Shown: positions 50,826 to 60,423, numbered from the stretch's first letter. The stretch: 64,000 nucleotides of DNA from Micromonospora sp. BL4 (GCF_003667505.1 NZ_RCVJ01000054.1:62001-126000), one strand, 5' to 3'. The notes: generated by a model not told the origin, from the letters alone. Made by a program: numbers and translations.

Positions 50826-52838
50826 ATGCGTCATCTCCCTCAGGCTCCTGGCCGGGTGGTTTCGGGCCTGCTCGCGCTCGCCCTCGCCTCGGTGGTCGCA
50901 CTGCTCGCGTCCGGTCAGCCGGCCGCAGCCCACGGGACTCTCGCCATGTCGACCCCTGCGGCCGCCGCGACGGTGCGCGAGCCGTTGACGTCGGTGCGGC
51001 TGTACTTCACCGAGAAGGTCGCCGCCAACGCGTACTTCACGATCACCGCCCCGGGTGGCAGCCGGATCGACAACGGCTGGACGTACGGGGAGCCGAAGCC
51101 GCTGGACAAGCCGGTGCGGGAGTATTTCCTGGTCAACGGGCAGTTCGAGCCACGCGAGTACACGACAGGGTTCCCGGCGGTGGTGGCCCTCGCGCATCTG
51201 CCCGCGACGGGTCAGTACTCGGTGAGCTACCTGTCGGTCGCCTCGGACGGCGACACGGTCCGAGGCACGATGACCTTCCGCTACAGCGGGCGCACGACTG
51301 CTGCGCCGCAGGGGTGGAGTTCGCCGACGAACCAGCCGGACCCGGCGCTGTTGGCCGCCACCGAGCAGCACAAGACGTCCGGGCAAGCGTCGGCGGTACC
51401 GACCACACCGGCCGGGTCGGCGACCGAACCGGCGGCGGCTCCCCCGGTCGAGTCGACTGACGAAGACGGCCCCGGAGCGATCACCTGGGCCGGCTGGGCG
51501 GTGGCCGCCGTGGCAGTGGTGGCCGCCTTCGTCGTTTGGCGTCGCCGCCCGGCTTCCAGGGGAAGGCCCACCGGCCGGAGCCGCACATCGCCGGCGACCT
51601 CCGGCCGACGCAGTTCCGGTGGCCGTTCCGGAAACAAGACCGTCGGCGGCAGGACCGGTGCGGCCACCGGCGCTGGTGCGCCCGCCGCCGGCAGCAGGCG
51701 GCGACCCGGCACCGTGCCGGCGGCGCGCAAGGGCAACACGACTGTCGTGGCCCGGACGGGCGTCGCGGTCGATCTGGTTCCGACCGATCGGGAGGCAAGG
51801 GCCCTCGCCAGGACGGACGCCGAGTCGCCGCCTGGGCTCGTCGACCCGGCATCGGCGTCCGACGTGGACGTCGCCGCCATGGCACCGGGATCCCGGCTGA
51901 GCAACAGCCACCTGGCGCTGCTCGTCGGTGGGCTGGTGCTGGCCCTGCTGGCTGGATTCGGGTTGGGCCGCATCGGCACCGCCGACCAGAGCCCGGCCGC
52001 CAACAACGCGCGGCAGCCAGGTGGCGGTTCGCCGGCCTCAGGGCAGGCGGTGTCCGCGGGCGACGGGCATCAGCATGCGCCGGGCATCGGCCCACACACC
52101 CATCCGGGTGACGGCGCGACGGGCGAGACGCTGGCGACCGGGACGACGATCGGCGCCGGTGGCTACACCCTGCAACCGCTGGAGCGGTCTCAACCGGCTG
52201 GCGTACGCGCCGACTACCGTTTCCGGATCGTCGGCACCGACCGGCAGGCCGCGACACAGTTCGCGGTCGTGCACGACAAGCCGTTGCACATGATCGTGGT
52301 AGGACGCGACCTGACCGGCTACCAGCATCTGCATCCGACGATGGCACCCGACGGCACCTGGAGCGTCCCGCTGACGCTGGCCCGACCGGGCGGCTACCGC
52401 GTCTACGCCGACTTCTCCGTCACCACGACCAACGGTACGCAGATACCCCTCGTGCTGGGCGTCGACCACACCGTGCCCGGCGCGCACACCCCCACCGCCC
52501 TCCCGCCGGCGCAGGCACAGGCGACGGCCGGGCCGTACGCGGTGTCGATGAACGGCACCCCGGCCGTGGGAGTGACGGCGCCGATGCAGTTCCAGGTCAA
52601 GAGCGCCGACACGACCACGCCCGCCCAGCTCGAGCGGTACCTGGGCACGTACGGGCACCTGGTCGTCGTCCGCGAGGGCGACCTCGGCTACGTGCACGTC
52701 CATCCCGAACAGGAGCTTGTCGACGGTGCGGTCCAGTTCTGGCTGACGGCACCGAGTTCAGGCCGGTACCGGGCGTTCTTCGACTTCCAGGTGAGCGGAA
52801 AGGTGCACACCGCCGAGTACACGATCAACCTGCCCTGA
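50826..52838 (+). CDS. CopC-domain fusion protein with His-rich extracytoplasmic domain
   Basis: The 670-residue protein is far longer than CopC (about 100-200). A signal peptide is cut near AAA/H36, so the mature protein starts HGTLAMSTP as in CopC copper proteins. The CopC domain (36-160) ends with ASDGDTVRG where copper-binding CopC has a DGH pattern; the His is replaced by Asp. Then come a Pro/Thr linker, a membrane helix near 222-238, a long Arg/Ala/Pro low-complexity stretch, a second helix near 362-380, a His-rich GHQHAPGIGPHTHPGDG and a C-terminal domain with repeated PLHMIVVG...HLHP and HLVVVRE...VHVHP motifs. It likely binds copper or another metal outside the cell. The full architecture is unusual to me. 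Confidence 0.82.
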   Translation: MRHLPQAPGRVVSGLLALALASVVALLASGQPAAAHGTLAMSTPAAAATVREPLTSVRLYFTEKVAANAYFTITAPGGSRIDNGWTYGEPKPLDKPVREYFLVNGQFEPREYTTGFPAVVALAHLPATGQYSVSYLSVASDGDTVRGTMTFRYSGRTTAAPQGWSSPTNQPDPALLAATEQHKTSGQASAVPTTPAGSATEPAAAPPVESTDEDGPGAITWAGWAVAAVAVVAAFVVWRRRPASRGRPTGRSRTSPATSGRRSSGGRSGNKTVGGRTGAATGAGAPAAGSRRRPGTVPAARKGNTTVVARTGVAVDLVPTDREARALARTDAESPPGLVDPASASDVDVAAMAPGSRLSNSHLALLVGGLVLALLAGFGLGRIGTADQSPAANNARQPGGGSPASGQAVSAGDGHQHAPGIGPHTHPGDGATGETLATGTTIGAGGYTLQPLERSQPAGVRADYRFRIVGTDRQAATQFAVVHDKPLHMIVVGRDLTGYQHLHPTMAPDGTWSVPLTLARPGGYRVYADFSVTTTNGTQIPLVLGVDHTVPGAHTPTALPPAQAQATAGPYAVSMNGTPAVGVTAPMQFQVKSADTTTPAQLERYLGTYGHLVVVREGDLGYVHVHPEQELVDGAVQFWLTAPSSGRYRAFFDFQVSGKVHTAEYTINLP

Positions 52839-52868
52839 GCGGACGCTGCGAATCCGGCCGTGAAGCTA

Positions 52869-52884
52869 CGGGAACTGGTTCCCG
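52869..52884. promoter_or_regulatory. Palindrome upstream of the MFS-GH88-like operon
   Basis: CGGGAAC-TG-GTTCCCG is a perfect 7-bp inverted repeat, 55 bp upstream of the MFS start at 52939 and 30 bp after the CopC-fusion stop. It looks like a dimeric-repressor operator. No regulator gene lies next to it. Confidence 0.45.
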
Positions 52885-52938
52885 CCGTGGGCCGACTGAT
52901 ACTCGACAGGTATGGCGCTACCGTGACGGGGTGCATTG

Positions 52939-54111
52939 ATGACGGCTGTTCGCTGGTGGGGCCCGACGGGGGTGTCGACGGCGGCGATGGCCACGTCGAT
53001 GACGGTGCTGTACGCCACGTCGGCGCTGGCCCCGTTCCTGGTGGCCGACCTGGGCCTGTCCCGGGCGGCGGTGGGTGGGCTGGTGACGGTGTCCTTCGCG
53101 GTGGCGGCCGCGGTGTCGCTCCTGGCCGGTCACCTGATCGACCTGTGGGGAGCCAGACGAGGGCTGGTGGCGTTGTGTGGGGCGGTGGTGGCGGCTCTGC
53201 TCGGCGCATCCGTGGCACCCAGCTATGGATGGCTGCTGGTGGCGGTGGCGGTGGCGGGCGTGGGTCAGGCCCTGGCCAATCCGGCCACGAACGTGCTGGT
53301 GGCTCAGGCGGTCCCGGCGGAGCGACGCGGTATGGCGATCGGGGTGAAGCAGGCGGGAGTGCAGGCGGCGGCGTTCGCCTGCGGTCTCGTCCTGCCGGCG
53401 GTGGCAGCGCTGGCCGGGTGGCGGGTGGCGCTGCGGGTGTCGACGGTGGTGCCGCTGGCGGTGGTGGTCGCCGTGTGGTGGTGGGCTCCGGCGTCCGGGC
53501 AGCGGGCAGCGGTCGGGCGGTGGTGGCGACTGTCGGCGCCGTCGGGTTGGTTGGCCTGGCTGGTGGCGTTCTCGCTGCTGCTGGGCACCGGGCTGGCGGC
53601 GGTGAACACCTACCTCCCGCTGTACGCGACACAGCGGCTGGGCTTGGACACCGGTGCGGCCGGGTTGCTCCTCGCCACGTTCGGGGTGACGGGTCTGCTC
53701 GCGCGGCTGTGGTGGGGACGGTGGGCGGACCGTACCTCGGATGTGGTGGTGGCGTTGGCGTGGTTGGCGGCGGCGGCGGTCGCCGGGGTGGTCCTGGTGT
53801 TCGCCGCCGATCACCGTTGGTCGGGCCTGGTGTGGGCCGGTGCGGTGGTGGTCGGCGGATCAGCGACCGCGGCGAACGCAGTGTCGATGCTCATTGTGCT
53901 GCGCCGGGGTAAGGCGCTGGGCCGGGCATCGGGGCTGGTGTCGTTGGGCTTCTTCAGCGGCTTCGTGGTCGGGCCGGCGGCGGTCGGCTGGTGCGCCGAC
54001 GTGGGCGGGTGGGGCATGGCGTGGCTGGTGGTCGCCGCGGTGTTCGCCGGCACGGCGATGCTGGCGGTGCGGGTCCGCTCGGCCAGTGCTCGTGAGCTGG
54101 TCGCTGCGTGA
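52939..54111 (+). CDS. MFS transporter, sugar-acid/organic-acid or drug type
   Basis: The 390-residue protein has 12 membrane segments with SRAAVGGLVTVSFAVAAAVSLLAGHLIDLWGARRG (motif A), AERRGMAIGVKQAGVQAAAFACGLVLPAVAALAGWR and NTYLPLYATQRLGLDTGAAGLLLATFGVTGLLAR. The ATG at 52939 is used; a TTG one codon earlier is possible. Its stop overlaps the start of the GH88-like gene, so it may import that enzyme's substrate. Confidence 0.87.
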   Translation: MTAVRWWGPTGVSTAAMATSMTVLYATSALAPFLVADLGLSRAAVGGLVTVSFAVAAAVSLLAGHLIDLWGARRGLVALCGAVVAALLGASVAPSYGWLLVAVAVAGVGQALANPATNVLVAQAVPAERRGMAIGVKQAGVQAAAFACGLVLPAVAALAGWRVALRVSTVVPLAVVVAVWWWAPASGQRAAVGRWWRLSAPSGWLAWLVAFSLLLGTGLAAVNTYLPLYATQRLGLDTGAAGLLLATFGVTGLLARLWWGRWADRTSDVVVALAWLAAAAVAGVVLVFAADHRWSGLVWAGAVVVGGSATAANAVSMLIVLRRGKALGRASGLVSLGFFSGFVVGPAAVGWCADVGGWGMAWLVVAAVFAGTAMLAVRVRSASARELVAA

Positions 54112-55166
54112 ACGACCACGGCTACGACAACGCGTTGGACGCGCTGCTGCGGCGGCTCCCGATCGTCGCCGGTCAGGTGGGCGACCGGTTCCCGCTGTAC
54201 GCGGATCCGGTCTCCGGTGAGTGGGTGTCGACGCGCCGGGGCTCCTGGACGGGCGGCTTCTGGGCTGGGTGGTGGTGGCTGCGGGCTGCGGTCACCGGAC
54301 TGCCCGCCGACCAGGCCACCGCTCTGGAGTGGACGCTTCGACTGGCTCCTCGCACCGCCGACGACACGGTGACCCGGGGAATGACGTTCTGGTACGGCGC
54401 GGCCCAGGGGTACCGCGTCTGTGAAGACACGTCCGCCCGCCGAGTTGCGCTCGACGGTGCAGGCGCCCTGGCGGGCGCATTCGACGGCCGGCTCGGGTTG
54501 ATCCCGGTGGGCGGCGCACTCGGCGCTGGCCCGGCACCGAAGGCGGGTGTGGATGCCCTGGCGGGGACCGTGTCGCTGCTCGGGATGGCCGCCGACGCGG
54601 GGCGGGACGACCTTGACGGGCTCGCGCGTTCCCATGCCGAGCGGCACATGCAGTTGTTGGTTGGCGCCGACGGTCACATCTGGCCGGAGGTGCTCCTGCG
54701 ACCCGACGGCACACCGGTCGACGAGGCACCTTCCTCGGTTGTCTGGGCGCGCGGGCAGGCGTGGGGTGTGCTGGGGTTGGCCGCTTGCGCGCTGCGGTGG
54801 GGCGGTGACTTCACCGAGGCCGGCTGCCGGGCGGCCCGGTGGTGGGTGGAGCAGGTCGGGCAGAGCGTTCCCGTCGCGGTGCTCGGTCGACCCGGAACAC
54901 CGGTGGACACCTCCGCGGCGGTGATCACCGCAGCCGGTCTGCTCACCCTGTCCGAGGTGACCGCCCACGATGGCTGGGGTGCGGCAGCCCGAAGGATCGT
55001 GGACGACGTGATCGGCCACCATCTTCGCGACGACGGAGTGCTGCGGGACGGCTGCTACGACCTCACCGGTGGGGTCGGCACCCGGCACGAACTGGTGTGG
55101 GGAAGCTACTTCCTCGCTGCCGTCCTCGCCGTGCTGACGGGACGGGTGCGGGAGCATCCGTGGTAG
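54108..55166 (+). CDS. GH88-like (unsaturated glucuronyl hydrolase-type) enzyme
   Basis: The 352-residue protein matches the (alpha/alpha)6-barrel GH88/unsaturated glucuronyl hydrolase fold: WTGGFWAGWWWLRAAV, AGVDALAGTVSLLGMA (with the conserved Asp after Val), VVWARGQAWGVLGLAACALRWGGD, DTSAAVITAAGLLTL and LVWGSYFLAAVLAVL. Family enzymes cleave unsaturated uronic acids from glycans. No lyase or signal peptide is present and the gene is coupled to an MFS importer (GTGA), so it should act on an imported glycoside in the cytoplasm. Substrate unknown. Confidence 0.75.
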   Translation: MNDHGYDNALDALLRRLPIVAGQVGDRFPLYADPVSGEWVSTRRGSWTGGFWAGWWWLRAAVTGLPADQATALEWTLRLAPRTADDTVTRGMTFWYGAAQGYRVCEDTSARRVALDGAGALAGAFDGRLGLIPVGGALGAGPAPKAGVDALAGTVSLLGMAADAGRDDLDGLARSHAERHMQLLVGADGHIWPEVLLRPDGTPVDEAPSSVVWARGQAWGVLGLAACALRWGGDFTEAGCRAARWWVEQVGQSVPVAVLGRPGTPVDTSAAVITAAGLLTLSEVTAHDGWGAAARRIVDDVIGHHLRDDGVLRDGCYDLTGGVGTRHELVWGSYFLAAVLAVLTGRVREHPW

Positions 55167-55169
55167 TGG

Positions 55170-56321
55170 TCAGCGTGGTGGATTGAGCAGGCGACGGGCC
55201 ACCGTGGTGATGTGCAATTCGTCGGGGCCGTCGAGGATCCGGGCCGCGCGGGCGGTGCGGGCCAGCATCGGCAGCGGGGTGTCGCCGGTGAGCCCTTCGG
55301 CACCATGGACCTGGATGGCCCGGTCGACGACAGCCTGCAGAGCGCGGGCGGTGACGACCTTGGCGGTGCCGACCTCGACGCGGGTGTCACCGCCGTTGGC
55401 GAGGGCGTCGACGGCGGCATAGGTGAGCGCGCGGGCGGCAGCGATGTCGGCGTGACTGTCGAAGACAAGGCTCTGCAGGAGTTGCTGTTCGGCAAGAGGA
55501 CCGCCGTGGGCGTGGCGGGTGATCAGCCGGGTCAGCATGAGTTCGTGGGCACGCTGGGCCTGGCCGAGCCAGCGCAGGCAGCGCAGGGTCCGACCGAGCG
55601 CGAGTCGTTCACCAACGATACGGAGCCCTCGGCCGGGTTCACCGAGGAGATGATCAGCGGGGACACGTACGTCGTCGAGAGCGATCTCGTACTGGCCGCC
55701 CGCACCGAGGACGGTCAGTTCCCGTACGACGCGGTAGCCCGCCGCGTCGGTGGGGACAACCAGCAGGGAGAACGCGTTGCGGATGTCGGCAGCTGTCTCG
55801 GTGCGGCAGACGACGGTAGTGAAGGCGGCGGTGGCGGCACGGGAGGTGAACCACTTGCGGCCGGCGATCCGCCAGGTGTCGCCATCGAGGGTTGCGGTGG
55901 TGCTCAACCCGGACGGGTCGGAGCCGGCGACGCCCGGCTCGGTCATGGCGAAGCTCGGCCCACCCGCACCGCTGACCATCGGCGCGAGATGGCGGTCGCG
56001 GACCGTCGTAGTGCCGTGGCGGTCGAGCATGATGGCGTCAAGTAGCAGATCCGATCCGAGCGCCGTCGGTCCGAGATCGGAGCGCCCCTCGATTTCGGCC
56101 AGCGGTGCGTAGGTCCTCAGGTCGAGCCCGTGTCCACCGAGGTGCGCCGGTAGCGGCAGCGCCCAGAGGCCAGCCTTTCGCGCCTCGTGCTGCAACGTCC
56201 GCATGGTCCGCGCGCCCGCCTCCCCTCCCGCGAGCAGGAGCGTCTCCTCGGGAATGATCCGGTCGGCGACGAAGGCGCGGATACGACCCGCCAGGTCGGT
56301 ACGGGGCAGCGTTTCGGTCAT
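55170..56321 (-). CDS. Acyl-CoA dehydrogenase family protein
   Basis: The 383-residue protein has the ACAD fold: N-terminal helices, a beta domain with FAMTEPGVAGSDPSGLSTTATLDGDTWRIAGRKWFTS, and C-terminal helices with the VDRAIQVHGAEGLTGDTPL FAD/substrate loop. It would oxidise an acyl-CoA with FAD. I chose ATG 56321 (GGGAG 8 nt upstream) over a TTG two codons earlier. It is divergent from the CoA-transferase/ligase operon, so it probably works on a CoA ester made there. An inverted repeat (TACCTC...GAGGTA, 56350-56380) lies between them. Confidence 0.87.
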   Translation of the reverse strand: MTETLPRTDLAGRIRAFVADRIIPEETLLLAGGEAGARTMRTLQHEARKAGLWALPLPAHLGGHGLDLRTYAPLAEIEGRSDLGPTALGSDLLLDAIMLDRHGTTTVRDRHLAPMVSGAGGPSFAMTEPGVAGSDPSGLSTTATLDGDTWRIAGRKWFTSRAATAAFTTVVCRTETAADIRNAFSLLVVPTDAAGYRVVRELTVLGAGGQYEIALDDVRVPADHLLGEPGRGLRIVGERLALGRTLRCLRWLGQAQRAHELMLTRLITRHAHGGPLAEQQLLQSLVFDSHADIAAARALTYAAVDALANGGDTRVEVGTAKVVTARALQAVVDRAIQVHGAEGLTGDTPLPMLARTARAARILDGPDELHITTVARRLLNPPR

Positions 56322-56349
56322 CGGCAAACTCCCGAAGATCGCGGGGAAC

Positions 56350-56380
56350 TACCTCGATGCGTGTCACGACTATTGAGGTA
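56350..56380. promoter_or_regulatory. Inverted repeat in the divergent ACAD / CoA-transferase promoter
   Basis: TACCTC (56350-56355) and GAGGTA (56375-56380) are an inverted repeat with a 19-nt spacer containing CTATTG, in the 80-bp gap between the divergent genes. It may coordinate both transcripts. Confidence 0.3.
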
Positions 56381-56401
56381 TGCGGGCGATCAACGTAGCG
56401 C

Positions 56402-58174
56402 ATGGCGGCGATGCCGGTGCGTAGCGATCCGGTGGTGGACGATCAGCTGGATGCGGCGCCTCTCGCCGGGACAACCGTCTGCGGAGACGCCGCGACAGCG
56501 GCGGATGTGGTCGTTGTGGAGCACCTGTCTCTGCTGGGTGCGCGCCGCCGTCCCGGTGGCCCGCTACAGGTGGACGGTATCGACGTCCACACCGATTGGA
56601 CGGATCCGACCGGTCGGTTGTTGGACGAGGTGACGGCCCAGGCCGCCCTGGGGTTGATGGCCACGCATGGTCGGGCGACCGGCGGGCCCGTGCGCCTCGG
56701 CGTAGATTATGTGTCCACAGTGGCCGGTGTGGTTGCGGCACAGGGCGCGCTGGCCGCCGCTCTGGCCGGCCTGCGGCGGCAGCGCCCCGGGTCGGTGCGG
56801 GTGAGCTTGGCCGGTGCGGCGCTGTTGACGGTGTCGCAGTACCTCGCCGCCGGAAGCACCCGCGACACGGATGCCACCGGGGAGGTGACCGGTCCGGGGG
56901 TGCCACCGCCGTTCACCTCCCTCGACGGGGTTGTGTTCGAGGTCGAGACCCTGGACCCGGAGCCGTGGCGCTGTTGGTGGACCGCGCTCGGTGCGACACC
57001 CGGCGACGTGGCCCGGGGCTGGCGGGCTTTCGTGCTCCGCTACGCCACCGCCGCCGCCCCGATTCCGCCCGCACTGCATCAGATCACCCGCCGAAGGCCG
57101 TTCGCGGAGTTGTGCGCCAGCGCGCATGCGGCGGGGGTGGCCGTGCAGGAGGTTCGCGGGCTCACCGCGCGTCGCGTTGACGCTGGCCCCGACGGCCGAT
57201 TCGGTGCACCCTGGAGGATCCGTGCCGGTGCTCCCGCAGGCGCGCTGCCGGACCTGCCGGCAGGCCGGCTCCCGCTGCACGGGCTGCGGGTGCTCGAGGC
57301 GGGTCGGCGAATCCAGGGGCCGCTCGCCGGTCACGTGCTGCGCCTGCTCGGCGCGGAGGTGACCCGGGTGGAGCCCGCCGGCGGCGACCCGTTACGCGGG
57401 ATGCCACCGATGGTCGGTGACTGCTCGGCGCGGTTCCTGGCGCTGAACCGGGGCAAACGGATCGTCGAGGTGGATCTGCGCTCGGCCTCCGGCCGCACGA
57501 CGGTGCGGGACCTGGCCGACGAGTCTGACGTGTTCCTGCACAACTGGGCGCCCGGCAAGGCCGCCGAGTTCGACCTCGACTCCACCGACTTCGTCGCGAG
57601 CAACCCCGGCCTGGTGTACGCGCACGCCTCGGGCTGGGGTGACTCGCGTGGGGCGGACGCGCCGCCGGGCACCGACTTCGTCGCCCAGGCGTACTCCGGG
57701 CTCGGTGATCAGCTGCGGCCGGCCGGTGAGCCGCCGGCCGGTTCGCTGATGACCCTGCTGGACGTTCTCGGCGGCCTGGTCTGCGCCGAGGGTGTTCTGG
57801 CGGCCCTGGTCGCGCGGCAGCGGGACCGACGTGGGCAGCGGGTGGACACCTCGCTGCTGTCGGCCGCCGGGGTCCTGCAAGGGCCCCTACCCGCGGCCCG
57901 GCCGGTGTGGGGGCGGTGGGATGTGCCGACGCCGGTCGCCGACGGACACATCATGCTCGCCGCCGGCAGCGATCTGGCCGTCGCACAGACGACGCTCGGT
58001 GACGCGGCCACCCTCACCGCAGGCGAGGCGGTGGCCCGCCTCGACGCGGCCGGGGTACGGGCGGTGCGGGTGTGCCCCGAGCCAGGTGAGCTGGCCGGCG
58101 ACCCGGCTGCCGCCGACCTCATCGAGATCGACGGCTGCGCCTTCGTCCGCCCACCGTGGAGGTTCACGCCATGA
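56402..58174 (+). CDS. Class III CoA-transferase (CaiB/BaiF type), extended
   Basis: The 590-residue protein has a C-terminal CaiB/BaiF domain with HGLRVLEAGRRIQGPLAGHVLRLLGAEVTRVEPAGGDPLRGMPP, FLALNRGKRIVEVDLRS, NWAPGKAAEFDLD and GTDFVAQAYSGLG holding the likely catalytic Asp. The N-terminal about 270 residues look like a second, degenerate CoA-transferase-like half. It moves CoA between organic acids. The gene is followed by the acyl-CoA ligase gene (ATGA), so it probably handles an acid that is activated next. Confidence 0.8.
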   Translation: MAAMPVRSDPVVDDQLDAAPLAGTTVCGDAATAADVVVVEHLSLLGARRRPGGPLQVDGIDVHTDWTDPTGRLLDEVTAQAALGLMATHGRATGGPVRLGVDYVSTVAGVVAAQGALAAALAGLRRQRPGSVRVSLAGAALLTVSQYLAAGSTRDTDATGEVTGPGVPPPFTSLDGVVFEVETLDPEPWRCWWTALGATPGDVARGWRAFVLRYATAAAPIPPALHQITRRRPFAELCASAHAAGVAVQEVRGLTARRVDAGPDGRFGAPWRIRAGAPAGALPDLPAGRLPLHGLRVLEAGRRIQGPLAGHVLRLLGAEVTRVEPAGGDPLRGMPPMVGDCSARFLALNRGKRIVEVDLRSASGRTTVRDLADESDVFLHNWAPGKAAEFDLDSTDFVASNPGLVYAHASGWGDSRGADAPPGTDFVAQAYSGLGDQLRPAGEPPAGSLMTLLDVLGGLVCAEGVLAALVARQRDRRGQRVDTSLLSAAGVLQGPLPAARPVWGRWDVPTPVADGHIMLAAGSDLAVAQTTLGDAATLTAGEAVARLDAAGVRAVRVCPEPGELAGDPAAADLIEIDGCAFVRPPWRFTP

Positions 58175-59793
58175 CCATCCTGCCCGTCCGTGACCTGGTC
58201 CCCACCGCGCTACGCGACTGGTGGGCCCGCACCGGCCACTACCCCGGCCGCACCCTCTACGACCTGTTCGCCGAACACGCCGCGGCCCACCCGGACCGAG
58301 TCGCGGTCATCGACGACGACGGCGAGATGACGTACGCCCAGGTGCGGGCGGCGGCGTTGCGGCTCGCCGGTGCGCTGCGACGCGACGGGCTGGCGCCCGG
58401 TGAGGTGATCGCGGTACAGCTGTCCAACGGGTGGCGGCCGGTCGCGGTGGACCTGGCCGCTGCCGCGATCGGCGCGGTCGTCCTGCCGTACCCGGTTGGG
58501 CGGGGCCGCCGCGACACCCTCACCCTGCTGCGCCGCTCCCGGGCGGCGGTCGCGGTCGTCGCGCACAAGGTCGGCGAACACCACTACGCCGACGCCCTGA
58601 CGGAGATGCGACCGGAACTGCCTGACCTGCGTACCGTGCTGGTGTCCGGGCTCGACGGCCCCGGCAGCCTGGAGGGCTGGCTGGCCGACGGGCCGCCGCT
58701 GGTCACGCCGGTCGCCACGGCGGCATCGGCGCCCGCGCGGATCCTGGTCTCCTCCGGATCGGAGGCCGCCCCGAAGATGATCGTCTACTCGCACGACGCC
58801 CTGGCGGGTGGGCGGGGCGCCTTCATCGCCGCCCTGCACCACGGTGACGAGCCGATGCGCAACCTGTTCCTGGTGCCCCTTGCCTCGTCCTTCGGCTCCT
58901 CGGGCAGCGCGGTGACGATCGCCCGGCACGGCGGCACCCTGCTCGTGCAGTCCCGCTTCGACGCCGGGCGCGCCTTGGAGCTGATCAACACGCACCGGCC
59001 GTCGCTGGTCTTCGGGGTGCCGACGATGTTCGCGATGATGCTCGACCACCCCCGCCTGGCCACGACGAACACGTCGTCGCTGCGGGCGGTGGTGGCCGGC
59101 GGGTCGCGGGTCGACCCGGCCACCGTGCAGTCCTGCCGGGACCGCTTCGGTACCGCGTTCGTCAACTGTTACGGCTCCGCCGACGGGGTCAACTGCACCA
59201 CCGACCCACTCGACCCTCCGAGTGAGGTGCATGACGCGGTGGGCCGACCAAACCCGGCGGTGGCGGCGGTGCGGATCGTCGGCGACGACGACGCCGACGT
59301 GCCGCCCGGCGAGGTCGGCGAAATCTGGGGCCTCGGGCCGATGAGCCCGCTCTGTTACGTCGATCCCGAGTTCGATGACCGCTACCGGGTCGAGGGCGGG
59401 TGGGTCCGTACCGGCGACCTCGGCCGCGTCGACGCCGACGGCTTCCTACACGTGGTCGGCCGACGCAACGAGATCATCATCCGGGGCGGACGGAACCTCT
59501 CCCCGGTCGAGGTGGAGTTGCTCATCGCCCAGCATCCGGCCGTGCGGCAGGTAGCCTGCGTCGGCGTCGCGGACCGGCTGATGGGCGAACGGATGGCCGC
59601 CTGCATCGCCGTCCGCGAGGGTGCCGACGCACCGACGCTCACCGAACTGGCCGACTACCTCACCGACGTGCACGGGCTGGAACACGCCAAGCTGCCCGAG
59701 CGGCTCGTTCTGCTCGACACGCTGCCCCTGTCGGCCGCCGGCAAGGTCGACAAGCGGTGGCTACGTGAACGCCTCACCGGGCAGGCCGAGTGA
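58171..59793 (+). CDS. AMP-dependent acyl-CoA ligase/synthetase
   Basis: The 540-residue protein has the ANL fold: ILVSSGSEAAPKMIVYSH (P-loop), VNCYGSADGVNC (A5 region), WVRTGDLGRVDADGFLHVVGRRNEIIIRGGRNLSPVEVE and the C-terminal SAAGKVDKRWLRE with the catalytic Lys. It activates a carboxylic acid to acyl-AMP and acyl-CoA. The sequence fits short/medium-chain, cyclic or aryl acids rather than fatty acids; the substrate is not fixed. Its stop overlaps the ABC-ATPase start (GTGA), which ties the acid activation to metal transport. Confidence 0.88.
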   Translation: MTILPVRDLVPTALRDWWARTGHYPGRTLYDLFAEHAAAHPDRVAVIDDDGEMTYAQVRAAALRLAGALRRDGLAPGEVIAVQLSNGWRPVAVDLAAAAIGAVVLPYPVGRGRRDTLTLLRRSRAAVAVVAHKVGEHHYADALTEMRPELPDLRTVLVSGLDGPGSLEGWLADGPPLVTPVATAASAPARILVSSGSEAAPKMIVYSHDALAGGRGAFIAALHHGDEPMRNLFLVPLASSFGSSGSAVTIARHGGTLLVQSRFDAGRALELINTHRPSLVFGVPTMFAMMLDHPRLATTNTSSLRAVVAGGSRVDPATVQSCRDRFGTAFVNCYGSADGVNCTTDPLDPPSEVHDAVGRPNPAVAAVRIVGDDDADVPPGEVGEIWGLGPMSPLCYVDPEFDDRYRVEGGWVRTGDLGRVDADGFLHVVGRRNEIIIRGGRNLSPVEVELLIAQHPAVRQVACVGVADRLMGERMAACIAVREGADAPTLTELADYLTDVHGLEHAKLPERLVLLDTLPLSAAGKVDKRWLRERLTGQAE

Positions 59794-60419
59794 CCGCCGC
59801 CATCACCTTCACGACCGTCACCTGCCGCTACGGACGGCGTACCGCGGTCGACGCGGTCGACCTCGACGTGGCCGCCGGCGAACACGTGGCCCTCACCGGA
59901 GCGAACGGTTCCGGCAAGACGACCCTGCTGCGGGCCGCGCTCGGCCTGCACCCCACTACCGGCGGAACGGTCACCGTGGGCGGGGAGTCGGCCCGCAGCG
60001 GCGTCGAATGGGCGCGACGCCGCCGGGACGTGGCCTGGGTGCCGCAGCGCCTCGCGCCGGGCCGCTTCCCGCTGCTGGTCGACGAACTGCTCGACAGCGG
60101 TGGACATCCCGACGCTGCCCGTGAGGCCGCCGGTCAGCTCGACGTCGGAGGGCTCGGCCACCGCCCGCTGCACACCCTCTCCGGCGGGCAGTTGCAGCGG
60201 GTGTTCCTGGCCCGCGCGCTCGGCGCGGTCACCGCCGGGGCGCGGGCGCTGTTCGCCGACGAACCCACCGCCGCGCTGGACTTCGACGGCCAGGAACAGG
60301 TCGCCACCCTGCTGGCGAAGCTTCCGGTGACGGTGATCGTGGTCTCCCACGACCGGGCGATGACCCGGGCCTGCGATCGGGTGGCCGAAATGGCCGCCGG
60401 GAAGCTGCGGGTGATCTGA
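59790..60419 (+). CDS. Metal ABC transporter ATP-binding protein (Znu/Mnt/Azt type)
   Basis: The 209-residue protein has Walker A GANGSGKT, signature LSGGQLQRVFLARAL, Walker B ALFADEP and the H-loop VVSHD. It lacks the longer tail of ZnuC. Its GTG overlaps the acyl-CoA ligase stop; 4 nt separate its stop from the permease start. It energises the permease and TroA-type binding protein encoded downstream. Confidence 0.9.
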   Translation: MTAAITFTTVTCRYGRRTAVDAVDLDVAAGEHVALTGANGSGKTTLLRAALGLHPTTGGTVTVGGESARSGVEWARRRRDVAWVPQRLAPGRFPLLVDELLDSGGHPDAAREAAGQLDVGGLGHRPLHTLSGGQLQRVFLARALGAVTAGARALFADEPTAALDFDGQEQVATLLAKLPVTVIVVSHDRAMTRACDRVAEMAAGKLRVI

Positions 60420-60423
60420 TCCC

